Origin: Nannobrachium achirus | Taxonomy: Eukaryota > Chordata > Actinopteri > Myctophiformes > Myctophidae | Assembly: GCA_963921795.1 (NCBI GenBank) | Contig: OY997650.1 | Coordinates: 19,639,862-19,703,861, forward strand | Reading direction: 5' to 3' | DNA length: 64,000 bases | In this document: positions 23,491-64,000 of the stretch, one piece after another | Layout: every line of letters starts with the position of its first letter | Position numbering within the stretch: position 1 is the first letter of the stretch | Notes under the pieces: model-generated | Told to the model about the DNA's origin: nothing | The model's input: only the letters and a program-made list of their open reading frames with translations | Database searches by the model: none | Made by a program: the position numbers and the translations under genes

Positions 23491-24883
23491 CGATAACAGG
23501 CTTGACAAGCCCAAAGCTTATAGAGGGAAGCATGATGCATCATATGCCACTCAGCGCCACTCAAGCCATCGTATGCCACTCTAGCACTCGTTGGGAAACT
23601 CCTCCTCACTCCTTGTGATTCCTCATGGCTCCTACTGACGTTTTTCGCCACTCAGTAGGCGTTCCCGCATAACCTCCGGGTACGATGATGTCATATGCAT
23701 ACCTTCTATTGATACCGGGTCTCAATAAATTTGTAATGGTCTCAGGTTTCAAGCTCCATCTCTACTGAGGAGAACCTTGCGGAACAGAGAGTGTGACTGT
23801 TTGACTGACAGACAGAGGTTTCCTTTGTTTATATGTAGGATAATAAAGTATTAATTTAAAAAAAAGTCTTTCTAGCCTAATATGAATTCATGTAGTTAGT
23901 GACAGAACTGCCGCTGCTGCTTGTGTCAGGCTGTGATGGGGGATATAAGCCAGACCAGAGCTTGCGTTCTTGAAATAGACAGAGGAAGGAGGTATGTGTG
24001 GAGTCCTCCGCTACGCTCATTTCACACGAGGATACCTTCAAAGCACTTGAGATGTCTGGATTATCGCAGCACTGGTGTGTCCAGTATATGCACATTTAGC
24101 AGCCATATCCTATGATTAAACAATCAAGAAGTCCTGTGTCGCATAACCACTCAGAGGGCTATATCAGGGAACACTCTCAGAGCTTCCATGGCACGTTTGA
24201 GTCAAAACATCCCCCCCTCGAATGAGGAAACACTTTCAACACGCTCTCAGACAATGATTTGAATTGTCAGCATAGCTCCCATGTGAGGGGGTGCCCTATT
24301 ATCTAAGCCCAGAGGAATCTGTAGCGCACAGCTGAGCTCGTTATCGCTTGATGACATTAATTGAGGTGCCCTTTCCCTTATTTCATATTTCCCAAATAGA
24401 ATAACAGACTCGTACTATTTGGTAGAGCAGTGGGACCACTGGTGGGCTGCGAGGGTATTGCAAGTGGGCCGCCAACTAATTGTCAAAGTAAACATTTGAT
24501 TGATAATATAACATTGATATAAAAAACATAATAATGAAAAGTCATGCCAGTATTCTTTTCTTTAAAACTTTGAAAAATGAGTTTCCTTATCGAAAAATAT
24601 TGAAAAAAGGAACATAATAATGTTAGTAATATATGCATACTGTGTGAACACTTTCAAGATTTTCAAGTGGGCCCTGAACCATAATAGGTTGAGAACCACC
24701 CATTTGTGGGTCACAGACCAATTTTTATGGGTCACGACTCGAGTAAAAATCCCATTTTCTTTTCATGCATTTAAATTTTTTATGTACTGTATTTCAAAAG
24801 ATTTTTAAAATATATATAGGCCTAATTAAAATTGTATTTATTGCACTTTATACATATTTCAATTAACAAACAAACAAATCTAA

Positions 24884-24935
<52 letters not shown>

Positions 24936-25488
24936 GCCTATAATGACCAATACCCAAAGTAGGCACACCAGGTTGAAAGTGGTTACGTCTGTCTGTTGAG
25001 TTTTTAACTCAACAGATGAAAAGTATTAACATTAGCTTGTGATGAATACATAACAACTACATTGGATCTATTGAAACACAGGTTCTTTATACCATTTCCT
25101 GAAAAGTAACGGTTTAGGAGGAAACTATATGGTCCTTTTAAGCATGAGGATCTGTGTTTGAATTCTACTCTTGGCTCACCCACACTCTCTCCCCTCACTG
25201 CCCTTAGTTTCCTCACTCTTCATTGACCTATCTGAAATGAAGCTTAAAATACCCAAAATAGATCATAAAAAACAAGACAAGATTCAATAAAATGTTATTT
25301 GTCTCCAAGGGGATTTAATGACGCAAAGGCAGGGGTTGCTGCTAAACAAGTAAACAAAACTCTATTTATGCATTTTATAAACAAGGAGTGCTTGTGCTCA
25401 AAAGCTGCAGATTCATTGCAGGTGCATGAAACATGTTGTTGAATATGATGCCATTATTTTATACTTGGTTGTGCACTGTCATGCACTG
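23491..25488. other. Noncoding, no gene recognised
   Basis: A hAT-end fragment (gcagtggga... to ggttgagaaccacc) spans about 24427-24703, and a (TTTC)n tract runs from 24885 to 24935. Remaining sequence is AT-rich and without supported exons. Confidence 0.45.
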
Positions 25489-25552
25489 AAAATAGCAGAT
25501 CTACAAGCTTACACTGTGTTGTGCTACGCGTTCTTGTAGATCTGCTGTTTTT
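25489..25552. repeat. Palindromic module copy
   Basis: The left arm gaaaatagcagatctacaag pairs with the right arm cttgtagatctgctgttttt around a short loop. It is one of the better-preserved copies of the dispersed module. Confidence 0.88.
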
Positions 25553-25841
25553 GGTATGTGACACTGGTGCACAACTCAAGTATAACAGGGATTTTAGTGT
25601 GAAACTGGTGATGGCCTGGGCTCATGATTTAACAACTTGCACTGATACTTTAATGAAAAATGAAAAAATTCAGACACCTATACCAGTAAGACGCCCTAAG
25701 GGCGAGGTCGCGCACATGGGTGCTTTGGCATGTATACGAGGGTTTGACGAGGTCAGTGTCGTGATCTTCATATATGAAGATCCAGGTGATGATGGTCAGC
25801 AGTCTTGATTTACAAATTAATTCTGGCCATGTATAGAGCAT

Positions 25842-26379
25842 CCATATATGGACATTGCCAAATATGGGCATTGCCAAATATGGGCATTGCCAAATGGGCA
25901 TTCCCAGATATGCGCTTAATATTGTAATATTGATGACATTGGGACAGGGATCTCCATATATGGGCATAAAAGGACGGAATTAATTTGCAAGTGTGACTCG
26001 TGTCGCGGCAACCACACTGGTTAGACTGACACAATATGTCCATATACCCCATATGCCCATATACATTCCCATATATGGGCTTGAGCTTAATATTGATGGG
26101 CATAAAAGGGATCTATTGTATGGGAATTCCCAGTTATGGGCTCCATGTATGGATATCCAGGGTTTGACGAATGAATGAATTTCGTCTTGGCCATATGGAG
26201 CGTCCATATATGGGCATTGCCAAATATGGGCTTAATATTGATGACATCAGGGACATCCATATATGATTGCTGTCTTGGTCATTGAGTCAACAATGTGATG
26301 TCAGAAGAGGTCAGCTATAGACATTGAGGCTTTACGGACTGACTGACTGACTGACTGACTGACTGACTGACTGACTGAC
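25842..26379. repeat. CATATATGGGCATTGCC-rich repeat with ACTG microsatellite
   Basis: Repeated variants of catatatgggcattgccaa, including four exact CCATATATGG decamers (25842, 25954, 26069 and 26204), and then (ACTG)n at 26336-26379. Related sequence, with one more CCATATATGG (7310-7319), lies in the element at 7155-7597, so this is a transposon family. Confidence 0.7.
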
Positions 26380-27045
26380 GGACAGGATCTGCCGGTTATA
26401 ATAGTAAACTGCAACCTACGGTCGCAATCAAGACAAAGCTATATATAAATATAATCAATGGAATATTATCAAATTCAAATTGTGTCGCATTTTACCCCTC
26501 TCTTGGCCTATGTGCTTTCTTATGTTCAGACTGTTCTCGTGTTCTCTGTTTATGTGTTTTGGTTCTTGGAGAGCAGCCAAGATGCCCTGCTCGGCAGAAG
26601 TATCACCCCTTGGTAAACTGTCAGCTTAGTGACATTCTTATTGCGCAGCCTCTGGCTCTCCATCAATGTCCATGAGACCGCTTGCCCATGGGCTGAACCA
26701 ATGCCCTGCATGCCCACTACCTCACATGTGCCAACGAAGTGCTCTGTCACCACGTCCAATAACTGTCAGGCTTTCTCATGGACATGCTAGCATGCAGCAG
26801 CCAGCTAGCCCTTCCAAAGGCACAACTATTTCATTAGCCAACTTGATAGGCACCCCTGTTTTTAACCTCCACGAAAATAATCCCATCTTGTTCGGTATAT
26901 CCCAGAGACTTTGCAGAGGATACAATGATATTAGCAGGGTTAGAATTCTGAATGATGCTTTATGTGTGTCCATTTGTTAAGGGACACCATCGTTGATCAT
27001 GCAACAAAGTATAATTTAAAGCCCTTCCTGTCCAGGGCCCCTCCC

Positions 27046-27283
27046 AAATCAAAAACACCCATTATTTTTTCTGGTGACTCATAATACCCTCCTAATACGT
27101 GAGCTGGCCATGTTTTTTTTTTTGATAACCTTTTTCATTTACTTTTTATAATTGTTATTGTATTGAATTGTTTCCATATTCCCAAAGAATTATTAAAAAT
27201 AAATAAAAAAGTTAAAACACGGCCAGCTCCCGTATTAGAAGGGTATTATGATTCCCCAGAAAAAATAATGGGTGTTTTTAATG
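27046..27283. mobile_element. Foldback element with about 70-bp arms
   Basis: The arm at 27046-27115 (caaaaacacccattattttt...) is matched in reverse complement at about 27213-27283. The outer flanks also mirror (ggcccctccc near 27036 and ggggaggggcccc near 27336), so the true element may reach from about 27030 to 27355. The centre is T/A-rich and noncoding. Confidence 0.75.
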
Positions 27284-29180
27284 ATCATATTATGGTTAAA
27301 ATGGAGTTTGAAGTTACAGTACAATAGGTGTGTATGGGGAGGGGCCCTGGAGAGGGAGGCCCTGATAACATTTACATCAAATATCAAAATTCTGAAAGAG
27401 GCAAATTTAAATCTGTACAGGGTGTTCATAAAAGCCTGATTAGACGATCAAATTACCAAAACAATTTTGAAAGTGAAATATCCCTTTAAAGTCAATTTAG
27501 AAAATAGCAAAAATATCTAATAATAATAATATAATAATATGTACACATTCCCATCACATTGCATCGTGACGCAGTGTGAGCTAGTAGATTATCTATTTTC
27601 ACTTATTTTTTTCAATTTCTTGCCTAGTGTCTTCATCAGGATGTGGGGCAATTATTTAAGCACTTACATTAGCACACACCTGATGACGGCACCTTTCAAC
27701 AAAACAGAACACTATAAACAAGTGTCATTATTTTAACTGCGGTGAAAACCAGGGCAATTTGGTCGGGAGTGTTGAAAACTGGGACATTTGTCGGGACTCA
27801 GTAGTACACCCAGCTTGAAATTGGGACAATCCAAGCCAAGCAGGAACGTCTGGTCACCCCTGCCTATGGAGGGCAATTATGATCGTAACGTTAAAGTTAC
27901 ATACACATCTCCTTTTATGTGGCATTTGTTTAAAAGTAAGAACCCTCAAATAGCTGTGTTGAGAGGAATGTGTAGAATCCCAGCCTGCTGTCCAGCATGG
28001 AGCAGGCTGTTTATGAGAGGGGGAGGGGGGGTCTTCTCAATTAGGGGGATAAGCCGCAGCTCCGGAGCAGCCCTTCCAGGCCATGTTTGGAGCTGTTTGG
28101 TGGACTCGGTCCACGCTGAGCACTGGAGAGCTCCTCTATTCTCTGCCATTTGTCGACAAAGCAAACGTCAAGCGGCGTTACGTAACGGCCCCATCTCTCT
28201 GTCCACAGCACACCAGAGAGTGTGTGATGAGACCTCTTTTGTGTGAACATGGCTCAGTTCTAAGGCAACCTTTCAACAACCGCGCAGAGACCCCTCCCAC
28301 TCCAAAGGCATTGTACGGGTAGTTCAGCATATGGTACCTCAACCTAGTATTCTGTTATTATTATTATTATTTATTTCTTCTTCAGAAGATCCAAAAAGTA
28401 AAGAGAAAAGTTCAGGTGCGAGCAATTTTTGCAGATCATAGAAAAGCGATGTGACATGAGCTTGTAGCTCGGCTATTTTGGCAGTTTGACGTACTAACGA
28501 AGTATATATAAGGTTCAAGTGGTTAACTTATGGATCGTCCAGTAGCTTATATCCTCACCCAGCCTCTCTGTGATAGGCCGGCCTTGCCAGTGCCGTGCCA
28601 CTTATGAATGTTTTCATAAGTGGGTCCACAGTTGCTGAGTGGGTGGCACATTCCCAGGTGGCATGTGGTGACAGCTCCATCTGGACACGCCTTTTGTTTT
28701 AAACAAACACACCCCCCGTGGAGTGAGGCTCAAGGTCAAACCTAGGCACGTAAAGCAGTGAGGGGCCAGAAGCTACAGTAGACCAGCCCTCCCAGACAGG
28801 ACTGTCTCTGGGGTCTTTGAAGAGAGAGCTCTAACAGAGTGTGTATTGGACTGGACATACATGGACTGATTTGTTGACTGACTGGGCTTCCTATCCAACC
28901 ACTCACCGTGCGTGCGGACTGTGCCCAGCATCTGGTAGGTAAGGAATGTCCACAGCTCTGCTGGGCCATTTTGGGGGACATTCATTGTTGGTTTGTCTAT
29001 TTTACTCCAGAATATTGTACTGCTGCCGTGTTTCATTGTGGATGTCTTCTCTGTTGAGTCATCAAAAGGGTATCCACACAATTGGCATGTCATATTGTGT
29101 AAAATACTCCTGAGCTAGCGATGCTCCATGTCGCAAAATGTTGGACTGAGTTTATCACATGTGAAGCTTCTACAGTAGTA
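27284..29180. other. Noncoding stretch; possible regulatory/exonic GC-rich pieces
   Basis: A hAT-type end (ggaacgtctggtcacccctg, 27842-27861) is visible. Half copies of the palindromic module lie at 27560-27602 and 28446-28480. The segments 28030-28320 and 28660-28940 are richer in G+C and look non-repetitive. No coding match was found. Confidence 0.4.
28740..28938 (+). promoter_or_regulatory. Weak candidate alternative first exon
   Basis: A non-repetitive stretch ends CTGGTAG at a strong donor-like gtaagg (28939). It could be an alternative untranslated first exon of sorbs1, a gene that uses several promoters in mammals. Only the donor-like site supports this. Confidence 0.15.
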
Positions 29181-29638
29181 CAGGGGTCTTCAACTTTTTC
29201 AGGCCAAGGACCCCTTAGTTGAGAGAGAGATGACCCCCACAACTTTTTTCATATATATTCCATATAGTTTCATTGTTTGACAGCACAATTATCGTTATTG
29301 TTTATTTTGGATCATGTCAATTTGTGTTTTCAGATACATAGGCTATTTAACCACTTGAACCGTCAATACTTAACTTGACCTTTCACTCTGTACTTAGTCT
29401 GCTCTTTTTCCCCTCTACGCCAGACGTCTTTGCCGAAAATAAACAATCTACAAGCTCACAATGTGAGCTTGTAGATCGGCTATTTTTGGCTAAAGTTCCC
29501 AGGATATGGACGCTAGGATTCAAGTGGTTAATATAAAAAAGGAGAGAAAAGTTTCTATCACACAAAGATTTGGAGGACCCCCCTGTAGTAACTCTGAGGA
29601 CCCCTTAGGGGTCCCGGACACCTTGTTGAAGACCCTTG
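29181..29638. mobile_element. hAT-like element, CAGGGGTCTTCAAC family (third copy)
   Basis: It has the same ends as the copies at 13651 and 14348, but the last bases are degraded (GAAGACCCTTG) and the flanking 8-mers match only partly (cagtagta / ttctagta). It contains a well-preserved palindromic module at 29432-29490. Confidence 0.85.
29432..29490. repeat. Palindromic module copy, nearly loop-free
   Basis: About 29-bp arms pair with roughly four mismatches and almost no loop: the left arm ends ctacaagctcaca and the right arm begins tgtgagcttgtag. Confidence 0.9.
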
Positions 29639-30173
29639 TTCTAGTAGGACTGGGCAATACAATAATATTGATTCTATATCGATATTGTGAGATGAGACTG
29701 ACTAAATATCGTCTGGTATTTAGCATCTTAGGCACAAGTGTTGACTTTTCATGATTTTAATCGCTTAAGCTTAATCGCTGCAAATTGTTTAGACATGAGT
29801 TTATCACATGTGTAACAGCCTCTAGGATGAGACTTCATTGATGCAGAGCAGAGGGTTATTTCAGCGGTTGTTATTGCCTGGAAATGTGTCTAATAATTAC
29901 ACAGGAATAACTACTCTATTGTTTGCATGGATTCCTTACTCCCCCTGCCCTCCCCCCAGCAAGATAAGCGTGAGCGTTAGAGCGTGAGTGAGTTTGGAAA
30001 ATTATATGTTTGATAGAGTAGAGCCCGGGGGGACTCTGTTCGACCATATGGGCGTTTAAGTTGTTAAGATCATCACATTTATGGAGTGAGAGTACGTCTG
30101 CCACATGGTCTTCCTGTTGGCTGTGTTTCCAGCTTTTATTTTCTTCCTGACTTAACAGTGGTGGAGTACTTGA

Positions 30174-31095
30174 GTACTTAAAGTGTTAGTTCAGCTATTT
30201 TTGACATAAAGCTGTGTGAAATACATGCCATTAAAATAGTGGTTACAGATGTATTAATTGATTACCAGAGTCCCGTGGTCAGAGTTCTGGTCAGTTTTAG
30301 ATGAATATTAAAGGCCGTATCAGAGTGTACGGTGGACACCGCAAATTTGAGGTGGAAAGCTTTCCACCTCAAGTCAGAAAATAAGTGCAGGCCATCATAG
30401 TACGCCACGGTGGAGTCTTATTCACCATGACTGACTAGTCTAGATTGACCAATCAGTGAACGGGGTGTAGAGCCTGTCTGTCTGATAGTAAAAACAGAGA
30501 GATGTGTTGGGACTCACGGTGGAAAGCTCTCCACTGTGAGGAATGATGTAACGTTGTAGTTTCATGACTCAAAAAGACTCGAAAAGACTACACCGCGGTG
30601 TAAAGCCTTCCACCGCGGACCCGACTATGATACGGGCTTTAGTAGTAGCCCAATCATTGAAAATAGATTAATCCACAAAACTAGCGTCATTTGTATTGTT
30701 GGCCTATTTCTAACATATAGAGCAAGGTTTCGTTCTGATCAGCTGACTGCAAAGCACCTTGTTTTGGGGAAATATGTTGCAGCGGCGTAGTGATACTGGA
30801 CACAAAAAAACAGTACCATGTGACAGAGGGGTCAAAGTTGAACGAAAGTTGGTCTATTTGGTAGAAATAGGTCAACAATACAAATGACGCTAGTTTTGTG
30901 GATTCATCTTTTTTTAATGATTGGGCTTTGAGCCCCTGCCAAATCACCGGAACTACTATATATTCATCTAAAACTGACCAGAACTCTGACCAAGGGACTC
31001 TGGTAATGAATTAATACATTTGTAACCACTATTTTAATGGCAAGTATTTCACACAGCTTTATGTAAAAAATAGCTGAACTAACGTTTTAAGTACA
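30174..31095. mobile_element. Large foldback element interrupted by a MITE
   Basis: The outer arms 30174-30310 and about 30957-31095 are reverse complements (for example gttagttcagctattttt and aaaatagctgaactaac). A second arm pair, 30642-30705 with 30865-30935, continues the same palindrome. The left arm is split by a separate element at 30311-30638, because the left arm reads through across that insertion when compared with the right arm. Confidence 0.8.
30311..30638. mobile_element. Harbinger-like MITE with internal hairpins, TSD TTA
   Basis: Ends AAGGCCGTATCA and TGATACGGGCT are inverted and flanked by TTA on both sides (30308-30310 and 30639-30641). The interior has a perfect 26-bp palindrome centred on GGTGGAAAGCTTTCCACC (30347-30372). 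Two imperfect relatives lie at 30513-30540 and 30593-30618. TTA duplications suggest the PIF/Harbinger superfamily. Confidence 0.7.
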
Positions 31096-31799
31096 TTTTT
31101 TGAGTGTTTCTCTCTTTTCTTTTCTTTTTGCAAGCTCATCATGACTTCCACTCCACTACCTTTAAAATGTCTAATCACTTACTGTAAGCCCTATTGAATA
31201 TGTAGTGAAAATAGACAATCTACTAAAGCTCAAAGTGTGTCGACACGTTGTGAGCTCTGCTATTTTTAATATTATTGGAAATGAACATTTCTGAATTGCT
31301 CTTTCACTTCTATGTTCTAAAATAAGATTTAATACAGCAGTGTGTTGATTTTAAAAAGAAAATGTACAAGCGCTGGTATTGGTTCTGTAGTAGTGTCTGG
31401 TACCAGTGATGGAGCTCGCATGGTCTGATAAAAGGCTACCAGCTGCTTACACTAACCTACACTGTAGCCTACCTGTCACTGCCATGTCGTCAGAAAACGT
31501 GTGTTCCTGTCCCAGTGCAAACAGAGAGAAAGTGAGCTTTTGATATAACCCTGTCAAGTTTGGATCTTCTCCAGTTTAGCACAATAACATGTCTGTTTGG
31601 CACTGACCTCTCTTTGTGAAACTTTTACGTGTAGCGGATTGCAAGGACGGAATGTGCAGTTACAGTACAGTAGGTACATACGACTTTAGGAAAGCAGTTC
31701 CAGTTGATAATGCCCTTATCTTATCCCCATGTTTATCTTGGCCTGGCCACCCCAGTGCTCCTGCACTGCTCTCATCTCCCCCTCTATCATTCTTTCCCA

Positions 31800-31801
<2 letters not shown>

Positions 31802-31857
<56 letters not shown>
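31802..31857. repeat. (CT)n microsatellite
   Basis: About 28 CT units, followed 60 bp later by a perfect palindrome that itself contains GA/TC runs. Confidence 0.97.
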
Positions 31858-31858
<1 letters not shown>

Positions 31859-32006
31859 GGACGTGCTGGGCCCCTGATTCAGCCCGGGAAAAAGAGTTGT
31901 AGAGGCCCTCATTGCGCGCTATAGAGAGAGATCTCTCTCTATAGCGCTATAGAGAGAGATCTGTCCAAAACCATTTTAAAAATGATTTAAACTAGACTAC
32001 TAAACT

Positions 32007-32061
32007 ACAGCAGATCTACAAGCACACAAGGCGTTGTGTGCTTGTAGATAGGCTGTTTTCA
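32007..32061. repeat. Palindromic module copy
   Basis: acagcagatctacaagcaca pairs with tgtgtgcttgtagataggct around the centre aaggcgtt. Confidence 0.88.
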
Positions 32062-33922
32062 CTACTTTTGTGCGACAGCCTTGTATGATGAAGCAGGGCT
32101 TTGCTTTGAGAAAAAAATTACAAATTTGAAACTTGGAGATACAAGGTTTCTGCCCGACAGTGACTATTTACTTTGTTGGCCGCCCAGCCCCCAAAATGGA
32201 AAGAAGGCAGACATTTTATTATAATCTTTTTCCTAATGGCCGGCCTGGACCGGCCGGGAATGAACCGGCCGTTCGGGAGTTGTCCCGCTTTTCCCAATGG
32301 CCAGCACATCCCTGCTCTCTCTCTCTCTCTGATGTTCTTTGTCCTGTTCTGTTCATAACTGTAGGGCATCTCTTCCTAAAAAGGCCCGGGGTGATCTCTG
32401 TCTCTTGGGTGTTTATGCAACATGGTGCATGCTGGTAGCTGTCCGGTGTTCATGATTTATAATATCTTGTGTCACAAGAAGAGCAAATATCACCTCATTC
32501 TTCTTCTTCTTCTTCTTCTTCTTTGTATCTTCGTGTATACATTCCAGTTCCACTGTTGTGGTTTGTGTGTGTGCGTGCGACGTGCGTGTGCATGGTTAAG
32601 AAGTACAGTAAGACTTGTGGAATGTGACAGTTGAGATCATCCTGAGCACTCTTTAATAGAGTTTGGAAAGAGCAGATAGAAAATAGTTGAGAGGATTAGC
32701 GGTGGATGACGTTATGGATGTGTTGTCTCTCTGGGATGCAGGGGGTCAGGGATCCTTGTCTGTTTTATTAGGAAATAAACATCCCGGGTCTCGGCACAGA
32801 GCTCTCTGTGACAGTACCGCTCCAGTAATGGAAGATGTTTCAAAGGTCTGTTTGCACCCACGGGGCTTGTCTGGAATCTCTCCATTTTTCCTTCCATCCA
32901 TTTAGACCTATTTCAGGAGACGGTACATCCCCTTAATGCTGTCTCTGCCTGCTGCTCTGGAGCTGCATGCATGCACGGGGCTGCGTTTGTTGTCACTGTA
33001 CAGTACTGTGTGTCTGCAGTCAGTGTCTACGAGGCAAAGCCTTCATCTGTCCGCTGCTCTTGTGTGTCTTGCGAAGGTGTACGCATGAATTTTGCACGTC
33101 AATTGGGAATGTGCATTAAGAAAAGCAGTAAATAAGTACACTGTGGTTCTTCATTTTACAGATGAAAACCAGATATGCCAACTACAAAGATGTTAAGATA
33201 CCTCTCTGACAAGTATCAAAGTGATTGCTGTGATAACATTGATTAGCGATAGCATGCTATTATTCTGCTCATTAGTGCACTAATGAGCACAGAACGAGTT
33301 TGACACATCTATCAATCAACTCAGTGCACAACCCCTTTGAAGTTCATAGGGATCAATTAAGCGCTCAGCCCGAGCTCCCCCTCCACCCACAGACGGAGAA
33401 GTCCCTGCCAGGAATGAATGTTAACATAAACAGTGGAATGTCAACATAAACAGTGGTCTTTCTGAAGGGAAAACATCGCAAAAAATATAAATGAATAAAT
33501 ATATATATTTAAAATGGAGGCTCAAAGTTACTTAGTTAACCTTTAATACAGTATGCAACTTGAAGCTGTCCTTTATCATAGTGTGTGTGCGTGCGTGCGT
33601 GCGTGCGTGTGTGGTGTGTGAAGATGCGCTTGCTTTGCACATGGACGCGGGCGTATGTGCATGTGGGTGAGTGTGTACAGAACATGTGTTTGTACCGTAC
33701 TTGCATGCATGCATGAGTGAGTGTCTGAGTGTCTTTGTGTGTGTTTGTGTCTTAGCTCAATAAGCATATAAATGGGGATGTCTCCTAAATCAGAGCTGCT
33801 GGCTGTGTACAATGAGAGGCTTCGCAGGCTGTTGGGAAGTGTTTCTCTGTTACTTCCCTGGTGGCCTTGGTGTTGTTCCTGCGTGCTCCACTGATGCAGC
33901 TCCAATTAACATAATGCCTGTG

Positions 33923-33924
<2 letters not shown>

Positions 33925-33989
<65 letters not shown>

Positions 33990-34000
33990 CCTCTCTCTCT
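33925..34000. repeat. (CT)n microsatellite
   Basis: A CT run of more than 35 units with minor CC interruptions. Confidence 0.97.
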
Positions 34001-34852
34001 CCCTCCTCCCTGCTTGTAGTTAAAGGGGAACACCATTCAATTTCAAATGTATAAGTTATTTTCTGTGGGGCCCATATTAGCAACATAAATTATACGTTGT
34101 TGGTTCCATCGGTCAAAGCCTGAACACAATCTATCGATTGATTATTAAGCTAAACTAAAAAAATGCATTCGGCCCATGCATTTAATACTTTTATTCTTTA
34201 AAAGATAGCCGATCTACAAGCTCACAACGTGTTGCAATGCGATATGATAGCTAATTTTCAGGTGATTGGGCAAAAATAATTGTGATTATCCCAATTAATT
34301 GCTAATGTAATGCCACGTAATTGTGATAATGCAATAATTTTGACAGCTCTAGTTCTGAACTAGATTTGTAACTAATGATGATAAGTTCACAGCCTCCCTG
34401 GCTGTCTGGCTTCACTATATCTCATTTCAGCCTGTAACACAGCCATAGGTGTGCCTCTACATTTTCATTAGCTGTAGTATGTGCTCCCCGATTGCGGCTA
34501 TTTTATGCATCACTAACAGCAGCACTAGAGTCGATGAAAGCATGCCAGAGCCCAGCATATAGCGACCTACACACCACACTTTGTTGTCCTGACTACTACA
34601 GGCTATAAGTCAAGGACTACTACAGGCTATAAGTCAAGGAGATCTGTCGGATAAATGGTCTGGAAAATAATAAGAAAATACTTTCTATGCCGTTTCATAA
34701 TCCCTGATTATAAAATAACCTTGAGGATTAAAATAATAAAGATTAATAAAGCTAGAGTGTAATACTGCACAAACCACCTACAGCTCAAACACAAACATTC
34801 ATTTGAAACATTATGGGAATTTGTTGAGAATTGTTTTGTCTTGTTATTACAG

Positions 34853-64000
<29,148 letters not shown>

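Larger units (their letters stand above)
31096..34852. other. Noncoding stretch upstream of first recognised sorbs1 exon
   Basis: It contains palindromic modules (31206-31267, 32007-32061, 34201-34260), (CT)n at 31802-31857 and 33925-34000, (TTC)n at 32498-32524, a 32-bp perfect palindrome at 31916-31947, and a 24-bp tandem duplication (34591-34614, 34615-34638). No start exon for sorbs1 was recognised here. Confidence 0.5.

Noticed and set aside
27788..28246. 152-residue open frame
   Set aside because: It begins in a transposon end (ctggtcacccctg) and has no domain or splice-site support.

Overview
This window is vertebrate nuclear DNA, almost certainly from a teleost fish. It has spliced genes with GT..AG introns and long (CA)n/(TG)n, (GA)n and (CT)n microsatellites. 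It also has many short DNA transposons with hAT-like ends and 8-bp target duplications, tRNA-derived SINEs with fish-type tails, and a LINE remnant. There are no prokaryotic operons, CRISPR arrays or phage genes.

Two genes are readable, both on the + strand. Positions 1-10100 hold the 3' part of pik3ap1 (BCAP, a PI3K adaptor): eleven exons encoding about 420 residues, ending at a TGA at 10098-10100. Its N-terminal TIR/DBB/ankyrin part lies before the window. Positions 34853-64000 hold the 5' and middle part of sorbs1 (CAP/ponsin, sorbin and SH3 domain protein): sixteen exons, about 891 residues, with all junction phases compatible. They cover the conserved N-terminal region, the sorbin-homology (SoHo) region and a large 1.3-kb exon that runs off the end. 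The three SH3 domains lie beyond the window. The first coding exon of sorbs1 was not found; a possible untranslated first exon ends at 12720.

The 24.7 kb between the genes, and the introns, are mostly repeats. The clearest are hAT-like elements with intact 8-bp target duplications (13651-14046, 14348-14763, 58811-59086, 61363-62015), long foldback elements (10398-10856, 27046-27283, 30174-31095), Harbinger-like MITEs (30311-30638, 59790-59962), SINEs and a LINE 3' end. The most striking pattern is a palindromic module of about 40-80 bp that recurs some 23 times (core GATCTACAAGCTCACAA and its reverse complement). It sits inside hAT-like elements with several different termini. Other points worth checking are near-identical inverted repeats flanking pik3ap1 exons 6-10, a hAT insertion ending 37 bp before a sorbs1 exon, complementary C15/G20 tracts around another sorbs1 exon, a CA repeat right after a sorbs1 5' splice site, and a cluster of CArG-box sequences upstream of sorbs1.

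Functionally both products are adaptor proteins. The BCAP part offers YxxM tyrosines to the p85 SH2 domains of PI3K. The sorbs1 part anchors actin/adhesion signalling complexes to flotillin rafts. Nothing here shows that they act together; their adjacency looks like inherited synteny.
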